Shown: positions 7,041 to 15,830 of the stretch, piece by piece
Layout of the letters: each line of letters starts with the position of its first letter
Numbering within the stretch: position 1 is the first letter of the stretch
Assembly (NCBI RefSeq): GCF_020524345.1
Contig: NZ_JAIVLH010000001.1
Span: 1-64,000 of the forward strand
DNA: 64,000 bases
Source: Metabacillus niabensis
Lineage (GTDB): Bacteria > Bacillota > Bacilli > Bacillales > Bacillaceae
Reading direction: 5' to 3'
Position numbers and translations under genes: made by a program
The notes under the pieces: generated by a model
The model's input: only the letters and a program-made list of their open reading frames with translations
What the model was told of the DNA's origin: nothing
Database searches by the model: none

Positions 7041-8981
7041 ATGTCAGACGTTATAAAAATTGCGTTTCCAGACGGAGCTGTGAAGGAGTTTGCAAAAGGT
7101 ACCACAACTGAAGATATTGCGGCATCCATTAGCCCTGGTTTAAAAAAGAAGTCACTTGCAGGGAAAATAGATGGACAATTAATTGATTTGCGTACACCAA
7201 TTCAACAAGATGGTGCAATTGAACTTGTTACACAAGATAGTGATGAAGCTTTGGAGATTATGCGCCATTCAACAGCACATTTAATGGCACAAGCGATTAA
7301 ACGTGTGTTTAAAGACCAACCCGTTAAACTGGGAATTGGACCGGTTATTGAAAATGGATTTTATTATGATATTGATATGGAACAGGCGATTACACCAGAA
7401 GATTTACCAATCATTGAAAAAGAAATGAAAAAAATTGTGAATGAAAATCTTGAAATTGTTCGTAAAGAAGTGAGTCGAGAAGAAGCACAGCGTCGTTACG
7501 AAGAAATCCAAGATCCTCTCAAAATAGAGCTTTTAGAAGCAATTCCAGAAGGTGAAGCTGTTTCTATTTATGAACAAGGAGAATTTTTTGATTTATGCCG
7601 TGGAGTCCATCTTCCTTCAACAGGTAAAATTAAAGAATTTAAATTATTAAGTGTTGCAGGTGCATACTGGCGTGGTGACAGTAAAAATAAAATGCTTCAA
7701 CGTATTTACGGAACAGCGTTTTTCAAGAAAGCTGATTTAAATGAGCATCTTCGTATTTTGGAGGAAGCGAAAGAACGTGATCATCGTAAATTAGGGAAAG
7801 AACTCAGTCTTTTCACAACATCACAAAAAGTAGGTCAGGGCTTACCGTTATGGCTTCCAAAGGGTGCGACTATACGCCGTATTGTCGAGAGATACATCGT
7901 TGATAAGGAAGAAAGATTAGGCTACCAGCATGTTTATACACCTGTTTTGGCAAGTGTTGAATTATATAAAACATCAGGACACTGGCAACATTACCAAGAA
8001 GATATGTTCCCAATTATGGAAATGGATAATGAAGATTTAGTGCTTCGTCCAATGAACTGCCCACATCATATGATGATTTACAAAAATGATATTCACAGCT
8101 ATCGCGAACTGCCAATTCGTATTGCTGAGCTTGGAATGATGCACCGCTATGAAATGTCAGGTGCGTTAACTGGTTTACAGCGTGTACGAGGAATGACGTT
8201 AAATGATGCTCATATCTTTGTGCGACCAGATCAAATTAAAGATGAGTTTATCCGTGTTGTTCGATTAATTGAGGCAGTTTACAAAGATTTCGGAATTGAA
8301 AACTATTCATTCAGATTGTCATACCGTGACCCGGAAGATAAAGAAAAATACTTTGATGATGATAGCATGTGGGAAAAAGCGCAAAGCATGTTAAAGGGTG
8401 CAATGGATGAATTAGGCCATGACTATTTTGAAGCAGAAGGTGAAGCGGCATTCTACGGACCAAAGCTGGATGTTCAAGTAAGAACAGCTCTTGGCAAGGA
8501 TGAAACGTTATCAACTGTTCAATTAGACTTCTTACTTCCGGAACGCTTTGACTTGAATTATGTTGGAGAAGATGGAAAGCAACATCGTCCGGTTGTTATT
8601 CACCGTGGTGTTGTATCAACAATGGAGCGTTTTGTTGCATTCTTAATTGAAGAGTACAAAGGAGCCTTCCCGACTTGGTTAGCTCCGGTACAAGTTCAGG
8701 TTATTCCGGTTTCACCTGCTATTCATCTTGATTATGCGAAGAAGGTTCAGGAACAACTTCAAGAGGCAGGACTTCGTGTAGAGTTAGATTCACGAGATGA
8801 AAAGATTGGTTACAAAATTCGTGAATCACAAATTCAAAAAATACCTTATATGCTCGTTGTTGGAGATAATGAGATTGCTGAAAATGCAGTTAATGTTCGT
8901 AAGTATGGTGAACAAAAATCAGAAACAATCGCATTCGAGCAGTTTATTCAACACATTCAACAAGAAGTAAAAAGATCATAA
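7041..8981 (+). CDS. thrS: threonine--tRNA ligase
   Basis: Class II synthetase that charges tRNA-Thr. Domains in order: TGS (about 1-62), the editing domain with [10 protein letters not shown] (HxxxH-type site near 73-77) and [12 protein letters not shown] near 180, the catalytic core with zinc-site residues in [11 protein letters not shown], motif 2 around [17 protein letters not shown], and motif 3 with [13 protein letters not shown], then the anticodon-binding domain from about residue 540. The 646-residue length is that of bacterial ThrRS with editing. Ribosome site AAAAGGAG ends 10 bases before ATG. Controlled by the upstream threonine T-box. Confidence 0.98.
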   Translation: MSDVIKIAFPDGAVKEFAKGTTTEDIAASISPGLKKKSLAGKIDGQLIDLRTPIQQDGAIELVTQDSDEALEIMRHSTAHLMAQAIKRVFKDQPVKLGIGPVIENGFYYDIDMEQAITPEDLPIIEKEMKKIVNENLEIVRKEVSREEAQRRYEEIQDPLKIELLEAIPEGEAVSIYEQGEFFDLCRGVHLPSTGKIKEFKLLSVAGAYWRGDSKNKMLQRIYGTAFFKKADLNEHLRILEEAKERDHRKLGKELSLFTTSQKVGQGLPLWLPKGATIRRIVERYIVDKEERLGYQHVYTPVLASVELYKTSGHWQHYQEDMFPIMEMDNEDLVLRPMNCPHHMMIYKNDIHSYRELPIRIAELGMMHRYEMSGALTGLQRVRGMTLNDAHIFVRPDQIKDEFIRVVRLIEAVYKDFGIENYSFRLSYRDPEDKEKYFDDDSMWEKAQSMLKGAMDELGHDYFEAEGEAAFYGPKLDVQVRTALGKDETLSTVQLDFLLPERFDLNYVGEDGKQHRPVVIHRGVVSTMERFVAFLIEEYKGAFPTWLAPVQVQVIPVSPAIHLDYAKKVQEQLQEAGLRVELDSRDEKIGYKIRESQIQKIPYMLVVGDNEIAENAVNVRKYGEQKSETIAFEQFIQHIQQEVKRS

Positions 8982-9030
8982 TGTGAGATTTTATTCAGTA
9001 GAGGTTGTTATGTGAAATCAAAAATAGTTA

Positions 9031-9059
9031 TTGCAAGAAGGGAATTCTTCTGATAGAAT
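9031..9059 (+). promoter_or_regulatory. possible distal promoter of the infC operon
   Basis: TTGCAA (9031-9036), 17-base spacer, TAGAAT (9054-9059), lying 61 bases before the stronger promoter at 9092. Confidence 0.45.
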
Positions 9060-9091
9060 TACATTTGTTGTTTTAAAAGTATATTATTTGC

Positions 9092-9120
9092 TTGCAAGAT
9101 CTTTGTATAGATGGTATAAT
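9092..9120 (+). promoter_or_regulatory. sigma-A promoter of infC-rpmI-rplT
   Basis: TTGCAA (9092-9097), 17-base spacer, TATAAT (9115-9120); RNA start near 9127, just before the L20 leader. Confidence 0.85.
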
Positions 9121-9126
9121 TCTCTA

Positions 9127-9269
9127 GGTAATTGAATAGTCTTATATTTTAACAAGCAGAAGCACCCGCTTCTCACCTGATTGACACATCCGTTTGTAGT
9201 TGGCAGGTAACGATGATATAGTTTACGTATACAATCGTAGTGTGGGTGTTTTGCATCCACACTTTTTTA
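9127..9269 (+). promoter_or_regulatory. ribosomal protein L20 leader with attenuator
   Basis: The leader carries the pattern of the Bacillus L20 leader: an AAGCAGAAGC ... GCTTCTCACCTGATTGACA block, the CAGGTAACGATGATAT segment, then the terminator GTGTGGGTG/CATCCACAC (9240-9261) with T6. In Bacillus subtilis free L20 binds this leader, which mimics its 23S rRNA site, and favours termination before infC. The sequence resemblance is close, so the same autoregulation is expected. Confidence 0.9.
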
Positions 9270-9356
9270 TTTGTTCCAAATAAAAAGACCAATATCTACA
9301 ATGACGGTGTTAAGAATTACTATTCAGTTTTGATAAAACCTTGGAGGTGGCTAATT

Positions 9357-9875
9357 ATTAGCAAAGATATGATGGTAAATGACGGAATCCGCGCACGTGA
9401 GGTTCGTCTAATCGGTGCCAACGGAGATCAGCTTGGAATTAAATCTCGCCAAGAGGCTTTAGAAATTGCGACAAGAGCTAACCTGGATTTAGTTTTAGTA
9501 GCTCCTAATGCAAAGCCTCCTGTCTGCCGCATCATGGATTACGGTAAATTTCGTTTTGAACAGCAAAAGAAAGACAAAGAAGCTCGTAAGAATCAAAAAA
9601 TCATCAATCTTAAAGAGGTCCGCTTAAGTCCTACAATTGATGAGCATGACTTTAACACTAAGCTTCGAAATGCACGCAAATTCCTTGAAAAGGGCGATAA
9701 AGTAAAAGCTTCTATCCGCTTCAAAGGACGTGCAATTACACATAAAGGAATCGGTCAAAAGGTGCTTGATCGCTTCTCAGCAGAATGTGCAGATTTAAGT
9801 ACAATTGAATCACATCCAAAAATGGATGGTCGCAGCATGTTCTTAGTTCTAGCACCGAAAAATGAAAAGCAATAA
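9357..9875 (+). CDS. infC: translation initiation factor IF-3, AUU start
   Basis: IF-3 binds the 30S subunit, keeps subunits apart and checks the start codon. The N domain ([21 protein letters not shown]), the lysine-rich linker ([11 protein letters not shown]) and the C domain ([33 protein letters not shown]) are all present. An ATG/GTG-based frame would start at 9240 inside the L20 attenuator and has no IF-3-like sequence. The ribosome site GGAGGTGG (9343-9350) sits 6 bases before ATT at 9357, giving [18 protein letters not shown] and 172 residues, the family length. An AUU start is known for infC and lets IF-3 repress itself. First gene of infC-rpmI-rplT. Confidence 0.95.
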   Translation: MSKDMMVNDGIRAREVRLIGANGDQLGIKSRQEALEIATRANLDLVLVAPNAKPPVCRIMDYGKFRFEQQKKDKEARKNQKIINLKEVRLSPTIDEHDFNTKLRNARKFLEKGDKVKASIRFKGRAITHKGIGQKVLDRFSAECADLSTIESHPKMDGRSMFLVLAPKNEKQ

Positions 9876-9896
9876 TCCCTTAAGGAGGAATACCTT

Positions 9897-10097
9897 ATGC
9901 CAAAAATGAAAACTCACCGTGGAGCTGCTAAGCGTTTCAAAAGAACAGGCTCTGGTAAACTTAAACGTTCACATGCTTACACAAGCCACTTATTCGCTAA
10001 CAAATCTACTAAAGCAAAACGTAAATTACGTAAATCAACTGTAGTAAGCAAAGGCGATTTCAAACGTATTCGTCATTTATTAGACAATATTAAATAA
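9897..10097 (+). CDS. rpmI: 50S ribosomal protein L35
   Basis: 66-residue, very basic protein ([36 protein letters not shown]), the full length of bacterial L35. Ribosome site AAGGAGGA is 7 bases from ATG. Second gene of the infC operon, 21 bases after infC. Confidence 0.98.
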   Translation: MPKMKTHRGAAKRFKRTGSGKLKRSHAYTSHLFANKSTKAKRKLRKSTVVSKGDFKRIRHLLDNIK

Positions 10098-10129
10098 TTC
10101 GGACCATCGTAATATAGGAGGGAATTTAC

Positions 10130-10489
10130 ATGCCAAGAGTAAAAGGCGGTATCGTTTCACGTAAACGTCGTAAAAAAGTTTTAAAATTAGCTAAAGGTTA
10201 TTTCGGTTCTAAACATAGATTATACAAAGTTGCAAATCAACAAGTGATGAAATCATGGATGTATGCATACCGTGATCGTCGTCAAAAGAAACGTGATTTC
10301 CGTAAATTATGGATCACACGTATCAATGCAGCTGCTCGTGTTAATGGTCTTTCTTACAGCCGTTTAATGCACGGATTAAAGCTTGCTGGTATCGAAGTGA
10401 ACCGTAAAATGCTTGCTGACTTAGCTATTGCTGATGAAAAAGCATTTGCTCAATTAGCAGATGCTGCTAAAGCACAGCTTAACAAATAA
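10130..10489 (+). CDS. rplT: 50S ribosomal protein L20
   Basis: 119-residue 23S rRNA-binding protein needed for early 50S assembly. N-terminal basic tail [20 protein letters not shown], then the helical core with [20 protein letters not shown] and [14 protein letters not shown]. It is also the regulator that binds the L20 leader at 9127-9269. Ribosome site AGGAGGG. Last gene of the operon, followed by a perfect 14-pair terminator. Confidence 0.98.
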   Translation: MPRVKGGIVSRKRRKKVLKLAKGYFGSKHRLYKVANQQVMKSWMYAYRDRRQKKRDFRKLWITRINAAARVNGLSYSRLMHGLKLAGIEVNRKMLADLAIADEKAFAQLADAAKAQLNK

Positions 10490-10500
10490 TGGAACGGTAT

Positions 10501-10537
10501 AAGAGCTGACTCTAAGTAGATAGAGTCAGCTCTTTTT
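10501..10537 (+). terminator. terminator of infC-rpmI-rplT
   Basis: Perfect 14-pair stem, AAGAGCTGACTCTA (10501-10514) with its complement at 10521-10534, then T-run. Confidence 0.93.
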
Positions 10538-10587
10538 CATATCAAGGTGATTTTAGGTAATATACATACAGAAAGGAAGTGAATAGA

Positions 10588-10857
10588 ATGCTTTATGCAT
10601 TCGTCTATTATCTATTAGTAAACATGATTTGCTTCTTATTAATGGCCTCAGATAAAAAGCGCGCTGTTAGGGGAGAGTGGCGCATAAAAGAATCAACACT
10701 ATGGTTATTTGCTCTCTTGGGGGGAGCCATCGGCGGTTATATTGGGATGAAAGTTTATCGTCATAAAACAAAACATACATCTTTTATTGTTTTCTTTCCA
10801 CTTATTGCAGTTGGACACATTATATTTTTAGTTAATATAGCAAATTCTTTGGCATAA
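10588..10857 (+). CDS. ysdA: DUF1294 membrane protein YsdA
   Basis: 89-residue protein with two to three hydrophobic segments: residues 1-20 (MLYAFVYYLLVNMICFLLMA), about 42-58 (LWLFALLGGAIGGYIGM) and the C-terminal VFFPLIAVGHIIFLVNIANS. The motif DKKRAVRGEWRIKESTLW followed by GGAIGGYIGMKVYRHKTKHTSF is the signature of DUF1294; its function is unknown. ATG 10588 is 11 bases after AAAGGA and matches the 89 residues of Bacillus subtilis YsdA; GTG 10579 overlaps the ribosome site. It keeps its usual place after rplT. Confidence 0.85.
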   Translation: MLYAFVYYLLVNMICFLLMASDKKRAVRGEWRIKESTLWLFALLGGAIGGYIGMKVYRHKTKHTSFIVFFPLIAVGHIIFLVNIANSLA

Positions 10858-10926
10858 ACGTAAAATCCTCCCGTACAATGGAATCAATACGACTTTCATC
10901 TATGGATTACAACTTAGAAAGCGGTG

Positions 10927-11508
10927 ATGACTATTCAACTGGCCACTTCTACCGTGTTGACCGTCATTCAAACGACAGGCTTTTTTGCGCCAATTGCTTT
11001 TATTATGTTTCATATGATCAGGCAGTTTTTGTTTCTTCCTGTTGCGGTCGTTTGTATAGCTGGAGGAATTTTATTTGGTGCACAACTAGGATCAGTGTAT
11101 TCAATCATTGGATTAACAGGCTCGAGCATTACCTTTTATTTCGTTACAAAAATCTTTCCTAAACTGTTGGAGCGCTTAATGAAAATGAAGGAAAAATGGT
11201 TAGGAACTTATACGAATTTTTCTTTTATTCAAATTATGATATTAAGAATGATCCCTTTTATCAACTTTTCGCTTATTTCGTTATGCATTTTAGACAAAGC
11301 CAAAACATTTGGACGTTATACAAAACTATCTTTTCTCACACATATCCCTTCAACTCTTTTGTTTACGTTTTTAGGAGCATCAATTCAGACTTTACCTCCT
11401 GTTGTATTAATTGGGATTGTGATCACCTTATTTATTCTTATCTATTATTTTAGAGAAAAACAAGTATTGATTAAGTGGAATGACTTTTTTATAAGGGAAA
11501 AAGCATGA
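10927..11508 (+). CDS. TVP38/TMEM64 (VTT domain) membrane protein
   Basis: 193-residue polytopic membrane protein of the VTT/SNARE-associated (DedA-related) superfamily. The diagnostic stretch is AGGILFGAQLGSVYSIIGL with the following conserved glycines; further membrane segments are at about 10-40, 105-125 and 150-180, ending in a basic cytoplasmic tail. Members are thought to move lipids between membrane leaflets. Bacillus subtilis has a related gene, ytxB, near thrS, but I cannot claim orthology. The ribosome site is weak (AGAAAGCGG), and GTG 10924 directly precedes ATG 10927, so the start is uncertain by one codon. Confidence 0.8.
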   Translation: MTIQLATSTVLTVIQTTGFFAPIAFIMFHMIRQFLFLPVAVVCIAGGILFGAQLGSVYSIIGLTGSSITFYFVTKIFPKLLERLMKMKEKWLGTYTNFSFIQIMILRMIPFINFSLISLCILDKAKTFGRYTKLSFLTHIPSTLLFTFLGASIQTLPPVVLIGIVITLFILIYYFREKQVLIKWNDFFIREKA

Positions 11509-11534
11509 TAAAAACGTAGAAAGTTGATGATTTG

Positions 11535-12431
11535 ATGGTAAAAAAGAAAGTTCTCCTTGATACAGATATTGGTGGCGATATTGATGATGCACTTTGCTTG
11601 GCGTATTTATTAAGTCAGCCTCTATGTGATCTAGTGGGAATCACAACAATAGGCGGGGAAGTCGAAAAAAGAGCAATGATAGCAGATGCCATATGTAAAG
11701 CAGCTGGAATGAGCATTCCTATTGCAGCAGGTGCAGACTATACGCTAATGCCAAGCTCACTATATCCAACACCAGATGGAGCAAAACACCTGGCAAATTG
11801 GCCTCATGAAAAATCATTTGTGAAAAACAAAGCTGTTGATTTTATGAGGCAAACGATTCGTGAAAATCCCAATGAAATTTCGCTATTAGCCGTAGGTCAT
11901 TTAACAAACATTGCTTTATTATTTTTGTCGGATCCAGAGATACCGAAGCTCCTAAAAGAACTCCATATCATGAGTGGTGTTTTTTCAAAAGAATTGGAGA
12001 AAAACATGGAAATGCCAATATCAAATTGGAACTCTTGGGTAGATCCACAAGCAGCAGCGGTAGTTTATCAAACTGATGTTCCTGTTCATACTACCTTTGG
12101 TCTTAATGTTACTACCCAATTAGTTCTTAAAAAGAATGAAAAAGAAGAGTTATTTTCTACCCCGCTCATGGAAGCTGTGGAAGACTTTGGCTCACCATGG
12201 CTGCAATCAAATGATATGACTTTTCATGATCCTCTTGCCGCTGCTTGTTTATTTGATCCACAGATTTGTGACTATCAACAAGGATCTATCGAAGTTGAGG
12301 TTGAAAAAGAGGAACAACTCGGGATGATGGAGTTTCAACAAAGAGTTGACGGAAAAAGAAACATTGCCATACGGGTTGATCGAGAGAAATTCTTCGATCA
12401 TTATTATCATGTTGTTCTTAATTCTATGTGA
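11535..12431 (+). CDS. nucleoside hydrolase family protein
   Basis: Inosine-uridine-preferring nucleoside hydrolase fold, which splits a ribonucleoside into base and ribose. The N-terminal calcium motif is LLDTDIGGDIDDALCLAYLL (residues 8-27) with the DxDxxxDD aspartates; SLLAVGHLTNIALLF (about 118) and MSGVF (about 150) follow, and the late DPLAAACLFDP supplies the last metal-site aspartate near residue 233. At 298 residues it is slightly short for the family. Substrate is not predictable. The ribosome site before ATG 11535 is weak. It is not part of the usual ysdA-ysdB neighbourhood that I remember, so it may be a lineage-specific insertion. Confidence 0.87.
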   Translation: MVKKKVLLDTDIGGDIDDALCLAYLLSQPLCDLVGITTIGGEVEKRAMIADAICKAAGMSIPIAAGADYTLMPSSLYPTPDGAKHLANWPHEKSFVKNKAVDFMRQTIRENPNEISLLAVGHLTNIALLFLSDPEIPKLLKELHIMSGVFSKELEKNMEMPISNWNSWVDPQAAAVVYQTDVPVHTTFGLNVTTQLVLKKNEKEELFSTPLMEAVEDFGSPWLQSNDMTFHDPLAAACLFDPQICDYQQGSIEVEVEKEEQLGMMEFQQRVDGKRNIAIRVDREKFFDHYYHVVLNSM

Positions 12432-12432
12432 G

Positions 12433-12468
12433 GAAGAGCTTGAGATGGAGTATCTCAAGCTCTTCTTT
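12433..12468. terminator. terminator between nucleoside hydrolase gene and ysdB
   Basis: Perfect 14-pair stem, GAAGAGCTTGAGAT (12433-12446) with 12452-12465, then TTTT on the plus strand. It separates convergent genes and may serve both. Confidence 0.88.
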
Positions 12469-12863
12469 TAATTCTGACTTTTTTTCAAAATCAATTCCTT
12501 GATCGGACTTTTCCAATCTACCTTACTATGAGGATAGCGTAATTTCACTTGTTCTTGAATATGTTCGAAATCCTCAAACGTCAGACCCTGTAACTCATTT
12601 GTTGATTTTGACCATATAAAGATCGAGACAACTTCAAATGAGTTTGTTGTTGTTCCTAAATATTTTTCTCCTTCAAATAATGCACCTTTGTACGTAAGTA
12701 AAAAGTTTTTCCTAACGTTATCTTTTTCATCAAGAAAATAATACTGCTTTTGTTCATGTGCTAATTCGAGCTTTCGTTTTGGATTAAATAAAAACTTAAT
12801 TCCTGTATAAAGAAGAAAGACAATCAAGACGATTAACAACAAACGTAATAAAATGACAATCAT
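12468..12863 (-). CDS. ysdB: YsdB, sigma-W pathway protein
   Basis: 131-residue protein with a single N-terminal membrane anchor (MIVILLRLLLIVLIVFLLYT) followed by a basic stop-transfer patch (NPKRK) and a soluble domain containing YYFLDEKDNVRKNFLLTYKGALFEGEKYLG. It resembles Bacillus subtilis YsdB (130 residues), a member of the envelope-stress sigma-W regulon with unknown molecular function. The ribosome site AGGAGGGG is ideal. A sigma-W-type promoter lies directly upstream on the same strand, so the gene probably responds to cell-envelope stress. It is transcribed against its neighbours. Confidence 0.88.
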   Translation of the reverse strand: MIVILLRLLLIVLIVFLLYTGIKFLFNPKRKLELAHEQKQYYFLDEKDNVRKNFLLTYKGALFEGEKYLGTTTNSFEVVSIFIWSKSTNELQGLTFEDFEHIQEQVKLRYPHSKVDWKSPIKELILKKSQN

Positions 12864-12895
12864 CGTAAAACCCCTCCTGAGGGCAATTTTTCTTA

Positions 12896-12924
12896 TATAC
12901 GATTGAGAGATGGAAAAGGTTCCA
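12896..12924 (-). promoter_or_regulatory. sigma-W-type promoter of ysdB
   Basis: On the minus strand TGGAAC (12924-12919), a 17-base spacer and CGTATA (12901-12896). Sigma-W promoters in Bacillus read TGAAAC with 16-17 bases to CGTA. One mismatch in the -35; the -10 is exact. Confidence 0.7.
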
Positions 12925-12981
12925 AGTTTTTTTAAAAATTTGTTATAATTTTCTTAGTGAAAATTGTTGGAGGAATACTTT

Positions 12982-13470
12982 ATGAATTTTACCGTACTAT
13001 TTAACATGCAACAGGAATTAGATGCAAAAATACAAGCGCAACATAATCTTGAGGATGAGAATCTGGTTGATCGAAAAATACTTGCTTTATTAGTTGAAAT
13101 TGGTGAGTTGGCAAATGAAACCAGGTGCTTTAAATTTTGGAGTCTAAAGCCGCCTGCACATACTGATATCATATTAGAAGAATATGTAGATGGTATCCAC
13201 TTTATCTTGTCCTTAGGGTTAGAATTGAATATAGATATTTCGATGAACTTCGAAGACCGAGAATCAAGTGCAACCTTAACTGAGCAATTTTTAATTGTCT
13301 ATGAAAACGTATCGGCATTTAAACACGAATCATCTTTGTCTACCTACAAAAACATGTTTGAGGAATATTTATTACTCGGGAAATTATTAGGTTTTACTTC
13401 ACTACAAATAGAAAAAGCATACATATTAAAAAATGAAGTGAATCACAAACGACAACAACAAGGATACTAA
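12982..13470 (+). CDS. dimeric all-alpha dUTP diphosphatase family protein
   Basis: 162-residue all-helical protein of the dimeric dUTPase/MazG-like superfamily (dUTPase_2), which converts dUTP to dUMP and pyrophosphate to keep uracil out of DNA. The metal-binding motifs are EIGELANETRCFKFW (ExxE-type, near residue 40) and EEYVDGIHFILSLGLEL (ExxD-type, near residue 66). The frame is open from TTG 12964, but ATG 12982 follows GGAGGA by 10 bases and starts the recognised domain. A TATAAT -10 (12944-12949) suggests its own promoter, divergent from ysdB. Confidence 0.85.
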   Translation: MNFTVLFNMQQELDAKIQAQHNLEDENLVDRKILALLVEIGELANETRCFKFWSLKPPAHTDIILEEYVDGIHFILSLGLELNIDISMNFEDRESSATLTEQFLIVYENVSAFKHESSLSTYKNMFEEYLLLGKLLGFTSLQIEKAYILKNEVNHKRQQQGY

Positions 13471-13546
13471 GAAGGGAGTTATTTTCTTTCTATAGATCCT
13501 TTATTGTATAATAAACATGATTGTTAATTGAAGGAGGCCTACATAA

Positions 13547-14632
13547 ATGACGAAGCTAGATGAAACATTAACAATGCTAAAAGACTTAACAGATGCAAAA
13601 GGAATTCCAGGTAATGAACGCGAAGTACGCGATGTTATGAAAAAATACATATCTCCATTTTCTGATGAAGTTGTAACGGATAACTTAGGAAGCTTAATTG
13701 CTAAAAAGGTAGGACAAGAAAACGGTCCCAAAGTAATGATAGCTGGTCACTTAGATGAAGTTGGATTTATGGTGACACAAATCGATGATAAAGGTTTTCT
13801 TCGATTCCAAACCGTTGGGGGCTGGTGGTCACAAGTTATGTTGGCACAACGTGTAACCATTGTCACTAGAAAAGGTGAGGTTACTGGAGTAATCGGTTCT
13901 AAGCCTCCACATATTTTACCTCCTGAAGCTCGTAAAAAGCCTGTGGAGATTAAAGATATGTTTATTGATATCGGTGCATCCAGCCGTGAAGAGGCGATGG
14001 AATTTGGTGTCATGCCTGGTGATCAAATTGTTCCTTATTTTGAATTCACAGTGATGAAAAATGAGAAAATGCTTCTCGCGAAAGCTTGGGACAACCGAAT
14101 TGGCTGTGCTATCGCGATTGATGTTTTAAAAGCATTAAAAGGTACAGATCATCCGAATGTGGTTTATGGTGTAGGAACTGTTCAAGAAGAAGTTGGCTTA
14201 CGAGGTGCCCGTACTTCTGCCAATATGATTCAGCCTGATATCGCTTTTGGCGTAGATGTTGGTATTGCTGGTGATACGCCTGGTATCTCTGACAAGGAAG
14301 CTTCTAGTAAAATGGGAGAAGGTCCACAAATTATTCTATATGATGCTTCCATGGTTTCGCATAAAGGCTTAAGGGATTTAGTGACAGATACTGCTGATGA
14401 ACTGAACATACCGTATCAATTTGATGCAATTGCTGGAGGCGGTACAGATTCAGGTGCTATTCATATATCTGCAAATGGTGTTCCGGCATTATCGATTACA
14501 ATCGCTACTCGTTATATCCATTCGCATGCAGCAATGTTACACCGTGATGATTATGAAAATGCTGTTAAGCTTATAGCAGAAGTAATTAAACGATTAGATC
14601 GTGAAACAGTAAATAAAATTACTTTCGATTAA
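13547..14632 (+). CDS. ysdC: M42 family metallopeptidase YsdC
   Basis: Cytosolic aminopeptidase of family M42 (glutamyl aminopeptidase/deblocking type), usually a dodecameric di-metal enzyme. Metal and catalytic motifs appear in order: [13 protein letters not shown] (His and Asp, about residue 66), [10 protein letters not shown] (Asp, about 181), [12 protein letters not shown] (Glu pair, about 214), [12 protein letters not shown] (Asp, about 236) and [14 protein letters not shown] (His, about 325). The 361-residue length is typical. Ribosome site GAAGGAGG is 9 bases before ATG. Monocistronic. Confidence 0.93.
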   Translation: MTKLDETLTMLKDLTDAKGIPGNEREVRDVMKKYISPFSDEVVTDNLGSLIAKKVGQENGPKVMIAGHLDEVGFMVTQIDDKGFLRFQTVGGWWSQVMLAQRVTIVTRKGEVTGVIGSKPPHILPPEARKKPVEIKDMFIDIGASSREEAMEFGVMPGDQIVPYFEFTVMKNEKMLLAKAWDNRIGCAIAIDVLKALKGTDHPNVVYGVGTVQEEVGLRGARTSANMIQPDIAFGVDVGIAGDTPGISDKEASSKMGEGPQIILYDASMVSHKGLRDLVTDTADELNIPYQFDAIAGGGTDSGAIHISANGVPALSITIATRYIHSHAAMLHRDDYENAVKLIAEVIKRLDRETVNKITFD

Positions 14633-14633
14633 A

Positions 14634-14666
14634 AAATGCTGGGGGAATTCCCCAGCATTTTTTTAC
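14634..14666. terminator. bidirectional terminator between ysdC and sspI
   Basis: Perfect 11-pair stem (14634-14644 with 14650-14660), T-run on the plus side and a matching A-run before it, so it can serve both convergent genes. Confidence 0.92.
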
Positions 14667-14881
14667 TGTACATTTTTATTAAGGCCTTGCTCCAGTGTTG
14701 TTAACATTTCTTTTTTATCACCTTCATTTGCATTCTGCCATATGACTTCAAAGAGGACTCCTAAACCTGGCAGCATTTTTTCTTCACCGCTTTGAATGGC
14801 ATCCACAATGGTGTCTTGTAGTTGATCTTGAGTATTTCCTGAAACATTTGAGATAACCGCATGACGAAGGTTTAAATTCAC
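14663..14881 (-). CDS. sspI: small acid-soluble spore protein SspI
   Basis: 72-residue minor SASP of the I type, made in the forespore. The sequence [20 protein letters not shown] ... [20 protein letters not shown] matches Bacillus SspI almost throughout; it is not an alpha/beta DNA-protecting SASP. The start codon is GTG with AAAGGAGTG just upstream. The gene faces ysdC and shares its terminator. Expression in Bacillus subtilis is forespore-specific through sigma-G; I could not locate a convincing sigma-G promoter by eye. Confidence 0.96.
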   Translation of the reverse strand: MNLNLRHAVISNVSGNTQDQLQDTIVDAIQSGEEKMLPGLGVLFEVIWQNANEGDKKEMLTTLEQGLNKNVQ

Positions 14882-15037
14882 TGTATTACACTCCTTTTAA
14901 AAGTAGTCGCAGCTAAAAATCTAGTTTGTGAAGATGATGACTAGATAACCGCTTTTAATGATAGAATTTGTTAATTACGTAAGAATTATGTATGATTGGA
15001 AAGAGAAATTGGAATAGTTCAAAAAGGGAGTATGAAA

Positions 15038-15790
15038 GTGGAGCGAATTGAATCAGTTAAAAATCCAAAAGTGAAACAATGGAAGAAGCTACATACAAAA
15101 AAAGAGCGTGAAAATACCGGTACATTTATAATTGAAGGCATTCACTTAGTTGAAGAGGCTTTAAAAAATAAAGAAATGATCAAAATACTTATTGTTTCAG
15201 AAGAAATAAGTTTGCCACATACCTGGGATGTCGATAATATTAGAATGACTTTTGTTACGAAAGAGGTCATGAAAGCAATTAGTGATACAGAGGCTCCACA
15301 AGGAGTGGCAGCCATTTGTGAGTTTCAGACAACTTACACACCTGAAAAGTGGACAAAAGTGTTATTATTAGATAGTGTTCAAGATCCTGGTAACTTGGGA
15401 ACGATTATTCGTACAGCTGACGCAGCTGGAATAGACGGGGTGATTTTAGGTGAAGGAACAGTTGATCACTTTAATTCTAAAGTGATTCGCTCCAGTCAAG
15501 GTTCATTATTTCATTTGCCAATCGTAAAAGGCAGTCTAGATGAGTGGCTCAATGTGTATAAGAACAACAATATTCCTGTCTATGGCACATCTTTGCAAAA
15601 TGGAGTAAGTTACAAAGAAGTTCCAGAAGCTGACCAGTTTTGTCTCCTCTTAGGAAACGAAGGCAGTGGTGTAAATAAAGATTTATTAGATCAAGCAACT
15701 AAAAATCTGTACATTCCTATTTATGGTGGAGCAGAATCATTAAATGTTGCAATTGCTGCAGGTATTCTTCTTTACCATTTGCGAAAATAG
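15038..15790 (+). CDS. ysgA: SpoU/TrmH-family rRNA methyltransferase YsgA
   Basis: SPOUT-class S-adenosylmethionine-dependent RNA ribose methyltransferase. An N-terminal substrate-binding domain (IESVKNPKVKQWKKLHTKKER, TGTFIIEGIHLVEEAL) leads into the knotted catalytic domain with motif 1 LDSVQDPGNLGTIIRTADA, motif 2 CLLLGNEGSGVNKDL and motif 3 IPIYGGAESLNVAIAAGILL. The RNA target is not known to me. The frame is open from 14996; AAAGGGAG (15023-15030) is well spaced only for GTG 15038 (250 residues), with ATG 15032 as alternative. It precedes pheST, its usual position. Confidence 0.9.
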   Translation: MERIESVKNPKVKQWKKLHTKKERENTGTFIIEGIHLVEEALKNKEMIKILIVSEEISLPHTWDVDNIRMTFVTKEVMKAISDTEAPQGVAAICEFQTTYTPEKWTKVLLLDSVQDPGNLGTIIRTADAAGIDGVILGEGTVDHFNSKVIRSSQGSLFHLPIVKGSLDEWLNVYKNNNIPVYGTSLQNGVSYKEVPEADQFCLLLGNEGSGVNKDLLDQATKNLYIPIYGGAESLNVAIAAGILLYHLRK

Positions 15791-15795
15791 GCAGG

Positions 15796-15824
15796 TTGCG
15801 GGAACTTATTGTTTTGATTATAAT
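15796..15824 (+). promoter_or_regulatory. sigma-A promoter of the pheST T-box transcript
   Basis: TTGCGG (15796-15801), 17-base spacer, TATAAT (15819-15824). Confidence 0.7.
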
Positions 15825-15830
15825 AAGATA

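Noticed and set aside
9240-9356. In-frame ATG/GTG-type extension of infC back to 9240
   Set aside because: It lies in the L20 attenuator, has no IF3-like sequence and no ribosome site; AUU 9357 does.
10878-11453. Two other-frame ORFs (10878-11162 and 11196-11453) overlapping the VTT gene
   Set aside because: The third frame encodes a continuous, recognisable VTT membrane protein; these are shadows with poor composition.
14882-14960. Sigma-G promoter of sspI
   Set aside because: A CAAACTA -10-like string exists on the minus strand, but no acceptable -35 at the right distance.
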